A stretch of DNA of 64,000 bases from Berberis thunbergii. Its lineage: Eukaryota > Streptophyta > Magnoliopsida > Ranunculales > Berberidaceae. The stretch covers positions 310,001 through 374,000 of the forward strand of contig QNQO01000606.1 of assembly GCA_003290165.1 (NCBI GenBank). The letters run 5' to 3'. Below, piece by piece: positions 21,480 to 31,236 of the stretch; within the stretch, counting starts at the first letter, position 1; every line of letters begins with the position of its first letter. A model generated the notes under the pieces. It was not told the DNA's origin. It worked only from the letters and a program-made list of their open reading frames with translations, and searched no databases. Made by a program: the position numbers and the translations under genes.

Positions 21480-22632
21480 CGGACACGTGCTCATCAAATT
21501 TCAAGAAAAATCAAGTCTAGAAGAAGAAAATCCCAATGATGCATGTGCGACTGACATAGAAAAAGTGGGATGAATCCCATCATTGAGTACGTCAAAAAAC
21601 GGAGTCCTCCCAGCTGAGAAGGCAGAATCCCGAATGATAAAAAAAATATAGCAGCACGGTATGCTCTCCTGAATGACAAGTTATATAGAAGGTCAACCAT
21701 GAGACCCTTACTCAAATGCCTGACCCTCTCAGAGGCTAACTATGTTCTTAGAGAAATTCATGAAGGCATCTGTAGGAACCACCCGGGTGGGAGAACTCTG
21801 GCACACAAAACTTAACCTTAGGGTACTATTGGTCGAAGATGCAGCAAGACACCAAGGACATAGTCCAAAAATGCGACAAGTGTTAGAGGTTTGCGCCATG
21901 CGTGCACATGCCCGCTCAACCCTTGTTGTAAATTACTTCACCAAATGGGTTGAAGTAGAGCCCTTGTCCAAGAGAGGCTAAGATCAAATTGACAATTTCA
22001 TATGGGTGTCCATCGTCTGCAGATTTGACATTCTAAGGACACTAGTCAGTGACAATGGAACTCAATTCAAAGGCAGAAAGGTAAAAAACTATGCGAAAAT
22101 CTTGGCATTAGCCGCCGCTTCTCCTTGTCAGGGCACCCCCATGCCAATGGTCAGGCAGAAGTTAACAACATGATGATCTTGGAAGCGCTCAAAGGGTCAG
22201 TGGGTTTTGGAGTTACCAGGAATCCTCTGGGCATATCAGACCATAAAAATAACCCTGACTAAGGAAACACCTTTTGCCCTAGCTTACGGGTCTGGAGCAA
22301 TGATCCCAATTGATCTATCAATGCCGACATTCAAAACGGAAGAGTTCAAGTCGAAAGAGAATGATGAAGCTTTGCGCGTCGAATTAGACCTTCTCGAGGA
22401 AAGGAGAGATGAGGCTTCCGCAAAGATAGTCGCCCACCAACAGAGAATGGTTCAGTACTACAATAATAAAGTCAAGTCACGGAAGTTCAAAGTGAGAGAC
22501 TGGGTATTTAAAAAACTCAGCAAAACACTAAGAACCAGACACATGCAAGCTAAACCCGAACTGGGAAGGGCTCTACAAAATGACCAAGGTCAACAGGTCA
22601 GGAACATATTGGTTAGAAGACATAAACGATAA
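21480..22632 (+). pseudogene. integrase, element B
   Basis: Zinc-finger, core and tail are recognisable in different frames: VLREIHEGIC-RNHPGGRTLA, VNYFTKWVEVEPLS, SDNGTQFKGRKVKN, HPHANGQAEVNN (the active-site Glu in A-E-V-N-N). A long C-terminal frame (22207-22632) then reads LAYGSGAMIPIDL, DEALRVELDLLEERRDEASA and VQYYNNKVKSRKFKVRDWV. Stops and shifts break it into at least four pieces. Confidence 0.75.
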
Positions 22633-22759
22633 AAGCCTTAAGCAGCCATGGAATGTAGAACTTCTATAGAAATATTATCAATAAAAGGTAATTTCTTTTT
22701 CTAAAGTTTCATTGTTGTACATCTAGCTGGGTACCCAAACAATCTATTACAATTTATTT

Positions 22760-23060
22760 AAGCATCAGACCTGCAGATCTGATCTCCAAGTCGAACCACT
22801 AAATAAGTCAGGACACCCAAGTCAGACTTACAAATCGAAGGCCATTTAAGCCAAACATGACCAAAGTTTAGACAGTTAAGACTGATGACGATAACTTTTG
22901 ATCCGCTCTAAGACCCGGTCCGCCAAGGGCGGGTAAATATAGTTTAGAAAGTGGGAGTCTAGTGTCACATTGGTCAGAATGGATATAAAGTCAGAACAAC
23001 TCTCTCATCATAACAGTCACAAGGCGTTAGCCTTACTCAAATTTGAAATTTCGAATTTGG
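22760..23060 (+). repeat. single 178-bp-family repeat unit in the 3' region of element B
   Basis: The run CACCCAAGTCAGACTTACAA followed by GACCAAAGTTTAGACAG, CTTTTGATCCGCTCTAAGAC and AGAAAGTGGGAGTCTAGT aligns with the repeats at 53462-54600. One unit plus a part is present before the element breaks off. Confidence 0.65.
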
Positions 23061-24097
23061 CAGCCCAAACTCTTTTGGCTCATCAATTTGAATCATGCTA
23101 ATCTATTTGTCATTTTTTCACTGGTTTATTTTCACCTCTTTTATAGTCCACCTTCATGGACTTCTCTAATCATATTCGACTATAGTCTATTTGCACGTTG
23201 ACTTTGGTTGACCGATCTTCAAATAATGAGTAAGGTCCTTGGTTGACTTTGACTGATGTTTCTGATTTGTTAGTTTGATACGACCCTTTTAGTTGAATCT
23301 TCTTGATCCCATTTGAATGATCTAATTTCTCGATCACTTGCAAACCCAATATGTACTATATTGGTCGCACATTTATACATTTACGCTCAACTTATATTGG
23401 TTTTATAAATTCAAACAATAACTTTCTTTTAATTTGAGTCACAAAGACATTATAAAAATTATCCCATATGAAAACTACAATAGTCAGAGGTATTCAAAAG
23501 TGATGACAAAAAAACTATGATGCTTGAATGTGAATTCAATTGTGCATCATTCATAAAAAAAAATGTATGCCTGCAAAGTGCAAATTGAAACTTGATATAT
23601 GTAAAATATATAATTGGGAGGGGCTTCTAAATAAATTATCGAGTTTAAAGACTAAAATTGGTTTTATTTTGTCTTAGAACCCATGTTGTTTGCAACTCCG
23701 TTGTAGAGTTTTGAAATCTACAACCTAAGAAAAATGTATTATTAATTTAGGGAATTGCTACGTGTACACGACTATTTGACTCGATGTCCTTAATTTTTTT
23801 TTAATTTAGCTTTTAAAAATTGCTTGGTGTATCCAAACACATTCTGTTAACCTAAAACAACTCTAATTAATTACCAAGAGAATAAGAGTACTAATGTTAT
23901 TGATTAAAGAATTTGTAGAAATGATTCTAATAATGAATTTTTGGATGTAGTATTTTTTTTAGGTTTCAAATACAATTTTTCAAATTTGTTATAATAGTTG
24001 CAATAATTTGTTTAATTGATAATCACTAATGTTTATTTATTTATTTTTAATACATGTTAATTAACGCATTGTACCCTTCTGCACTTTAGATTAGATG
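23061..24097. other. AT-rich spacer, nothing recognised
   Basis: About 1 kb of AT-rich sequence between the broken end of element B and the minus-strand LTR. No gene or repeat pair is seen. Confidence 0.5.
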
Positions 24098-24798
24098 TGA
24101 TGTACTCGATTTTTGTTCTCCTTTCTCGCCTTTACCAATACCGCACATATAACACACGTAAGCCAAAAACCACGGTGTGGCAGCCGATGGCACTCCGATG
24201 CTTAAGTTAGGTAAGGCTTAGGAGAGCCTTAAAGTCATGAATTGAGTTTCTATAGCGTACCTTAGTTCATCGACCTTATCTCCGTTTTATAGTGTGGGAG
24301 TCATTGTTCGACTGGGTCTTCGGTGGCATAGTTTAGGAAAAGAGATCTTGCTAGAGATCTTTTCCTAGTTGGGAGTTGTCCATATAGGGTAATTTCCCTA
24401 CACGACTTGTGCTCCTATATCTGCAGGAAAATCTTCGCATTCTGAGTGTTGTCCATGCAAGGAAGTTTCATTGCCCGACTTATACTCTAGTATTTGTTTC
24501 CTAGTCGAAACCAATGTATTGCTGGCCTGCCTGTCTTAGATCGATCCTCCGTATACTTGCCTTATCAGGGCTTACTCTTATCTTATAGGGCTTATGAGTA
24601 TTAGGTTTGACTGCGTGACGTATGGGCTTATTAAGGCGCTACAATTCGGGTCCAACGTTCTGAAATCTGCCAATTGTGGATTGAATGTTGTCTTAACCTT
24701 TATAGATTGGGCGTGCAATCAAGCTTGCTTTGCTCTGTTGACGAGATTACCATGGCATGCATATGGTGCTGATTAGAGGACAGTTTGATGTATCAGCA
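24098..24798 (-). repeat. complete LTR (701 bp), minus orientation
   Basis: On the minus strand it begins TGCTGATACATCAAAC (24798) and ends with ATCGAGTACATCA at 24098. Its length matches the 703-bp LTR at 57705-58407. It carries the same landmarks, for example the rc of GGCGCTACAATTCGGGTCC near 24633, the TATA-like segment and the GCATCGGAGTGCCATCGGC block near 24190. Confidence 0.75.
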
Positions 24799-24867
24799 GC
24801 TACTCCCCCGAGTTGGTGGGTCATTTCATCGGTCAACCAAGTCATTTCATGAAGCAACTGTGCAGTC

Positions 24868-27602
24868 ATGATGGCTGAGTCTGAGCTGTTTCCTCGAGTG
24901 GTGAGTTTCATTAATTGGGCATGCGGATGCGGATGCATTTGCTCAAGAAAAAGAAAGGTGGGAGTTATGTTTTCTATATAGATCTTCTCTCTATGGAGTT
25001 TGGCTTATTTACTCTTTCGATCTTAGAGACTATTGTCGAACCGCATTCTGTGCTTTTGACTTTGCTCAGCTTTTGTATTAGAAAGCTTGTACAATCTTTC
25101 ATGGTGGGCCAGAATCAACTTTTTGATAAAATGATCACTAAGGGCCACAAGTTCTTTTTGGAGAGGTAGCTCTCCGAATCGAATCTAGGAGTCCTTCGTA
25201 CAACATACAGGGTTCATGATGATCTGGTACTCTACACTCTAGGTGTTGATTTGACGCCATTGTCTCCTCCTGAGGGGTTTATCTGCCTTCACCAAGACAA
25301 TGTATGCTTTCCTGTTATCAAGGAGATTTGGGATGTCCTGGCATCCGTCGGCATTGCACTCGCTCAATTGGTGTCGAACGGGTATAAGACCATGATTGCC
25401 ATTCTGATTAGGGCTAAGGATGCTCATGTCCGAGTATCTTCGAAGGCGATCCAATTGCTTACTTCCCCTCGGATAAACGAGCACGTTGTGTGTGTACTGA
25501 TGTCGCCGGACTACTTTGGCAATCTACCTGACAATTTTAAATCCTGGTAGAAGATATATTTCATTGCTCTCGCGGACTCGAAGTATTTTGAGCTTATTGG
25601 TCATATGGTCGAGCGAAAATTCAAACAATTGTAAGTTCAATCCTTTTTCTAGTCTTGTTTGTGTTAACTGCATGTCAGATTGACCTTTGCGCTTTTCGTA
25701 GGGAAATTCCCAACTTCACCACTTTCTTCTAAAGATAAAGAAATTTTGGATGTGTTTCTCGACATGCCTCGTCTGCGGATGTAGGATGTAATTTTGTCTT
25801 CTAATGTCAAGCGCAGCGGACTGTAGACTCATTGGCATGAGGCTCCCACTCTTTTTAGGGTTTTGAAGTCAAAGCCTGAAGGTGTGTCTGTTTCGAGGAA
25901 GAGGAAACTTTCCAAGATTAAGGTTCCAAAGGGCAGAAATAGATGAGGTGTGTCCTTCTCTTGTGCATCAGAAGAGGCCACGTGCTTTGTCTATACCTAT
26001 CTGCATGCGCTTGGCTTCATCTGAAGGACGTGATGTTATCGGGCAAGTGCCTATTTCGTCTGTTAGGGCGGATATTATTGTTTTCGAGGGGCGTGATGCT
26101 CAGGCCAATGCCCCTATTTCCCTTCTAACTTGGAGAGGGAGTATCTGCAAATGGTGGGCATGGAGGATGTAACTTGAGTACAAAACAGACAGAGATTCTT
26201 AACAAAATGTTGTTGCAGGCGGGCGTGGAAGCTTCTTCTGGTCGTCCCTTTTCAATTAAAAACTTTGAACTCCACCTTTCCCTAGATCATGAACCTGTTG
26301 AAGATTCATCTGATCATCGACCTCATAGTGAAGAGTCTCCTTCACATCGCACGTACTGTCCTCCATCTTGTTCCCTTCCTCACATTGAATTGATGACAGG
26401 CCCAAGGAATAAGTCGCTTCCCTCTTCCCCGACAACCGATGTTGAATCTGCGCGTGAAAGATAGTCGATTGTAGCAGGCAAAAGAAAAGTTGTGGATGAG
26501 GGCCCTGATGCAGTAAAGACAGTCAAGGGTGGTGCTGGGGAGATTCCAATCCTGAAGGATTTCCATCCAGATGCGCGGATCAGTCTGTTTGCTTTAGACG
26601 TAGTAAGGATGAATAACCATGCTTGGCATAATGAGGAAGCATATTAGCAGGTGGAATGAATGGTTGGTGAATTGTGCTCCAGAGCCAGTGAGAGAGATGC
26701 TGGGAGAGCGCAAGGATAAAGGGAAGAACGATATCGTGCTAGGGATGTCATACCTAAATCAAGTGACTGCAAATGGAATTGAAGTTGAGGTCGCTCATGA
26801 GAGAGTGTACACTGTGGAGCGGGTATTTTCAAACTTGAAGAAGTAATACTCTAATGCTCTCTACGAGATTGAGTCATTGAGAAAGCAACTTGAGCTTACT
26901 CAAATACTAGAACGGGGTCCTTATGCACAAGGTCGGGGGCTCAGAAGGTTTGCTTGAAAATGTTTGAGTCCAACCTGGCTAGGGCAGTGTCCGCAAGGGA
27001 TCGGTTCGAGAATGAATTGAACCTTATCTGTCATGACTTACAGCTTTCTCGCGAGACTGTGGCTGGAGTGCAGGTTGAACTATAGGCTCTGCACGCGGGG
27101 AGAATCAAGAAGGAGTTCGAATGGATTGTCCGTCAGCAATTGGAGATTGATGTTGATTTTAGTGCCAAGAGTGCGCGGACCGCTGAAAAGAAACTCCTTC
27201 TGACACATAATGAACTAAGTAATATTAATGATAAGCTGAGTGCCAAGAAGTCCAAAGCTGACATGTTGTCGGGCAAGCTAGAGTGGCTAGAACAGGAGCT
27301 TGTTGAATCAAGGGTGCACGAGGAGAAGCTTCTTAAGGCCCAGGGCACGTTTGAGTTCAGCAAAGTCGTGCATGGAAGGCTGGAGCTGTTACATCTAATG
27401 TAGGAGGAGCATCCTAACTGGGATCTCTTCTATTATAAAAAGATTGCATATGCCAGAGTTTGGTGTGGCCTCCGACTCGTCCGAAAAAGAAGGCGACCGT
27501 GATGAGGGTGATCGAGAAGCAACACGTATAGATGTGTCTCATGCTTCTTTTCCCGCTAAGTCCGGCTCTGTTGTGTCTAACTCTCCTCTTGAAGATGAGT
27601 GA
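24868..27602 (+). pseudogene. element-antisense gene: Transposase_28-like domain plus coiled coil
   Basis: This gene runs opposite to the retroelement that carries it. It starts MMAESELFPRVVSFINWACG at 24868 and seems to be spliced, with a GT-like boundary in the GAAAGGTGGGAG region. Next come FICLHQDNVCFPVIKEIWDV, then LASVGIALAQLVSNGYKTMI, like the L-R-F-P-L-x-x-F-x-R-x-x-L-x-x-x-x-L-A-P-A-Q-L-x-x-N-x-W block of Pfam Transposase_28 (putative gypsy-type transposon domain). A charged linker (STKQTEILNKMLLQAGVEAS) and a C-terminal coiled coil follow (EIDVDFSAKSARTAEKKLLL, KLEWLEQELVESRVHEEKLL), ending in an acidic tail at TGA 27600-27602. Stops interrupt it. The function of such products is unknown. 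Confidence 0.6.
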
Positions 27603-27699
27603 ACCTTGTATTTTCTTTTTGGTTTGCAAATGAATAGTACTCTACACATGTTCATTTTTCATTTGCTTTTCTGCTAGCTTTTACTTGTTTTATCTTATT

Positions 27700-28195
27700 T
27701 CGACATTAGTTGTCAAACGAGAGGCTCTGCTAGGCCAGGTAGCTTTATAATTGATTTGCTGGTGAGAGTTCTGACTGCTTGTGTTGCGATAGTACGTGCA
27801 ATTCTTGTTAAAATCTTTTAAGAGATCGAGGAGTGTAATTCACCCTTTGTCTGGCGGCTTGGTTGTATGTTGAACTCGCAGTTGTTGTTGCTATTATCAG
27901 TAAATTAGTCAAACTGTGGTCCCAGCAAGTGTACCATTGTAAATGATTGGACAATATTCATCCAAGTCGAGCTTCCAGAGCTCTAACCAAACTTTTGACT
28001 CGTCTTTACCTGCTATTCATGGAATAGGCTTAGTTGGACCGGAGGTTGTTATCGCAAGTTATAACTGACTAAACTGGGGTCAGGTTCGGCGACCATGGTG
28101 GTCCCTGACGAGTCATCTTGATCAGGCGTCGAGGGCACTGACTAGACTCCCACTTTCCAACCCATCTTGATCCACTCTTGGCGAACTAGGAATTG
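27700..28195 (-). repeat. 178-bp-family repeats, minus orientation (about 2.5 units)
   Basis: The reverse complement matches the array at 53462-54600: CCACTTTCC (rc GGAAAGTGGG), GACTAGACTCCC and GGTCCCTGACGAGTCATC. The block is present again at 29516-30012 in the duplicated copy. Confidence 0.6.
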
Positions 28196-28201
28196 GAGTG
28201 G

Positions 28202-28340
28202 CATTACACCACAATTGACTATTAATAGCATTTAACTATAGCATTTTTAACACTTGTGCTTTGATAAAACCAGTTTTAATCACATTCCATTATTAAAACG
28301 CTATGAATAACATAGCGAGAGATTGAAAAAATTACAGCAC
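28202..28340 (+). mobile_element. CACTA-type transposon terminus (copy 1)
   Basis: Begins CATTACACCACAATTGACTA (a CACTA end with one change), followed by subterminal motifs ATAGCATTT, ATAGCATTTTTAAC, AAAACGCTATG and ACATAGCGAG in both directions, as CACTA/En-Spm ends have. The duplicate at 30018 has the canonical CACTA start. No opposite terminus was found. Confidence 0.5.
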
Positions 28341-28858
28341 TAAATTTTGCTCAAAATTTTGAGAAAATTGTTCCTCTCATTTCACCAAAAGTAATAAACG
28401 AACACAACTTCCTCTCACTCCCTCCTTCCCTTCATGTTGTTGCCCTCTCTCTCCCACTCTGTCTATCCATTTCTCTATCTTCTTCTCTACTCTCTCCATT
28501 TTGTCTAGTTTTTCCTCTCTATTTATCTGCTTCTTCCATTTCTCAATTGATTTGGAGCTAGGGTTATTGAAAGTCCCCAGTTTTCTTTGACTTAAGAATA
28601 TGAGCGAGAGAGATCTAGTGTGAGAGAGATTGAGAGACCTTTGTTGCAAATTGCCTCCCTTTCTAGTCTCCATCGCACAAAGAGAAGAGAACCACCGTCG
28701 ACGCCAATCGCATCCGCTCCATCGCCTTCCCCTACTTCAGGTGAATTCTTATCTGTTTGCAGATTCCAAGGAAGGAAAGGATCAGAGGAGGGAAGGGGAT
28801 GGGGGAGGTAGAGAAGTAAAGTTGAGTTGAATCAGACTCCAAAGGTGTCATGACTTAT

Positions 28859-29418
28859 AGCTTTCCCACAAGACTGTGGCTGGAGTGCAGGTTGAACTAT
28901 AGGATCTGCACGCGGGGAGGATCAAGAAGGAGTTCGAATGGATTGTCCGTCAGCAGTTGGAGGTTGATGTTGATTTTAGTGCCAAGAGTGCGTGGACCAC
29001 TGAAAAGCAACTCCTTCTGGCACATAATGAACTAAGTACTATTAATGATAAGCTAAGTGCTGACAAGTCCAAAATTGACATGTTGTCAGGCAAGCTGGAG
29101 TGGCTAGAACAGGAGCTTCTTGAATCAAGGGTGTGCGAGGAGAAGCTTCTTAAGGCCCAGGGCACGTTTGAGTTCAGCAAAGTCATGCATGGAAGGCTGA
29201 AGCTGTTACATCTGATGTAGGAGGAGCATCCTAACTGGGATCTCTCCTATTATAAAGAGATTGCATACGCAGAGTTTGGTATGGCCTCCGATCCGTCCAA
29301 AGAAAAAGGCGACCGTGATGAGTGTGATCGAGAAGCAACACATAAAGATGTGTCTTCCGCTTCTTTTCCCGCTAAGTCCGGCTCTGTTGTGTCTGACTCT
29401 CCTATTGATGAGGAGTGA
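28859..29418 (+). pseudogene. duplicated 3' end of the antisense gene (coiled coil)
   Basis: A duplicate of 27042-27602. It reads VRQQLEVDVDFSAKSAWTTE, then KSKIDMLSGKLEWLEQELLE, a heptad coiled coil, and after one stop EEHPNWDLSYYKEIAYAEFG and an acidic tail SDSPIDEE with TGA at 29416-29418. Without the N-terminal domain it cannot be a full gene. Confidence 0.6.
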
Positions 29419-30017
29419 ACCTTGTATTTTCTTTTTGGTTTGCAAATGAATAGTACTCTGTACATGTTCATTTTTCATTTGCTTTTTAGCTAGCTTTTAC
29501 CTGTTTTATCTTATATCAACATTAGTTGTCAGACGAGAGGCTCTGCTAGGCCAGGTAGCTTTATAATTGATCTGCTTGTGAGAGTTTTGACTGCTTGTGT
29601 TGCGATAGTTCGTGCAATTCTAGTTAAAATCTTTTAAGAGATCGAGGAGTGTAATTCACCCTTTGTCTGGTGGCTTGGTTGTATGTTGAACTCGCAGTTG
29701 TTGTTGTTATTATTAGTAAATTAGTCAAACTGTGGTCCCAGCAAGTGTACCATTGTAAATGATTGGACAATAGTCATCTAAGTTGAGCTTCCATAGCTCT
29801 AACCATATTTTTAACTCATTTTTACCTGTTATTCGTGGAATAGACTTAGTTGGACCAGAGGTTGTTATCGTCAGTTATGACTGACTAAACTGGGGTCAGG
29901 TTCGGCGACCATGGTGGTCCCTGACGAGTCATCTTGATCAGGCGTCGAGGGCACTGACTAGACTCCCACTTTCCAACCCATCTTGATCCACTCTTGGCGA
30001 ACTAGGAATTGGAGTGA

Positions 30018-30150
30018 CACTACACCACAATTGGCTATTAATAGCATTTAACTATAGCGTTTTTAACACTTGTGCTATGATTAAACCAGTTTTAATCACA
30101 TTCCATTATTAAAACGCTATGAATAACATAGCGAGAGATTGAAAAAATTA
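30018..30150 (+). mobile_element. CACTA-type transposon terminus (copy 2)
   Basis: Starts CACTACACCACAATTGGCTA with subterminal ATAGCATTT, ATAGCGTTTTT, AACGCTATG and CATAGCGAG. Everything from here to the fimbrin fragment (32533) may be cargo of the same element. The right end is not seen. Confidence 0.55.
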
Positions 30151-30271
30151 CATTTTGCTCAAAATGTTGAGAAAACCGCTCCTCTCTTTTCACCAAAAGC
30201 AAAAAATGAACACAACTTCCTCTCACTCCCTCCTTCCCTTCATGTTGTTACCCTTTCTCTCCCACTCTGTC

Positions 30272-31231
30272 TGTGAGACCTTGAGTGGGCGGAACTGAGG
30301 TGAGGGTGAGGGTTGGAGCCCAACAGGCCGAGAGGGGTTGGACGAGCTACAAGGGGAATCATAGTCCTATATCGCCTGGGTAGGGGAGGAGGACGATCCT
30401 TATATGTGCGGGGTCAGCTCCTCATTATACCGAGACCTTTTTAAAGTTGTGAGGGTCGGATGGTAGCCCAAAGCGTACAATATCGGTACAGTGCGGGAGG
30501 GGGTCGTCACAGTTTGATATCAGAGCCTAACCCAGCCAGAAGTATGCCACGTGGAGATGGGCCCTCGGGCAACGTAGACGTTCTACCTGTGTGGACAACG
30601 AGGACGTTGGGCCTTAAGGGGGGTGGATTGTGAGACCATGAGTGGGCGGACCTGAGGTGAGGGTGAGGGTTGGAGCCCAACAGGCCCAACAGATCGAGAG
30701 GGGTTGAACGAGCTACAAGAGGAATCATAGTCCCATATCGCCTGGGTAGGGGAGGAGGATGATCCTTATATGTGCGGGGTCAACTCCTCATTGTAGCGAG
30801 GCCTTTTAAAGTCGTGAGGGTCGGATGGTAGCCCAAAGTGGACAATATCGATACAGTGCGGGAGGGGGTCGTCACAGTTTTGTATCAGAACCTGACCCAG
30901 CCGAAAGTATGCCATGTGGAGGTGGGCCATCAGTTAACGTGGATGTTGTGCATGTGTGGCTAACGAGGACGTTGGGCCTTAAGGGGGTGGATTGTGAGAC
31001 CCTGAGTGGGCGGACCTGAGATGAGGGTGAGGGTTGGAGCCCATCAGGTCGAGAGGGGTTGGATGAGCTACAAGGGGAATCATAGTCCCATATCGCCTGG
31101 GTAGGGGAGGAGGATGATCCTTATATGTGCGGGGTCAGCTCCCCATTGTACCGAGGCCTTTTAAAGCCATGAGGGCCGGATGGTAGCCCAAAGCGAACAA
31201 CATCGGTACAATGCGAGAGGGGGTCGTCACA
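30272..31231 (+). mobile_element. TRIM retrotransposon with three LTRs and two internal segments
   Basis: LTR 1 is 30272-30511 (240 bp), LTR 2 is 30629-30876 (248 bp) and LTR 3 is 30993-31231 (239 bp), all TGTGAGACC...GTCGTCACA. Internal segments 30512-30628 and 30877-30992 (117 and 116 bp) start with a primer site for initiator methionine tRNA (TTTGATATCAGAGCC, TTTTGTATCAGAACC) and end in a purine tract (TTAAGGGGGTGGAT). A perfect 5-bp target duplication CTGTC flanks the element (30267-30271 and 31232-31236). The paralogous copy at about 28465 shows the empty site. No coding capacity. TATA-like CTTATATGTGC lies in each LTR. Confidence 0.9.
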
Positions 31232-31236
31232 CTGTC

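Larger units (their letters stand above)
17230..23060 (+). mobile_element. Ty3/gypsy retrotransposon B (Tat lineage), 5' two-thirds
   Basis: A 5' LTR (17230-17826), primer-site motif, gag, protease, RT, RNase H, a second archaeal-type RNase H, integrase and one copy of the 178-bp 3' repeat (about 22780-23050) are present in order. The usual downstream antisense gene and 3' LTR are not attached. They appear nearby in opposite orientation at 24098-28195. All reading frames are broken. Confidence 0.85.
24098..28195 (-). mobile_element. 3' end of a B-type gypsy element in minus orientation
   Basis: Read on the minus strand, the order is 178-bp-family repeats (about 28190-27700), the antisense gene (27602-24868, lying on the plus strand), a purine tract (ACTCGGGGGAGTAGC, rc of 24799-24813) and a complete LTR (24798-24098). 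gag-pol is absent. The same order is seen in plus orientation at 53462-58407. Confidence 0.75.
27030..28846. repeat. 1.8-kb direct duplication, copy 1
   Basis: From GTCATGACTTA(C/T)AGCTTTC to GAATCAGACTCC(A/G)AAGGT the sequence recurs at 28847-31622. Copy 1 is 1817 bp. Copy 2 is 1811 bp once the TRIM is removed. The unit spans the end of the antisense gene, its repeats, a CACTA-type terminus and a leader-like pyrimidine-rich segment. Confidence 0.85.

Noticed and set aside
30272..31231. Cassandra-type TRIM carrying 5S rRNA sequence
   Set aside because: The LTRs do not contain the conserved 5S internal control regions; only TRIM structure is supported.
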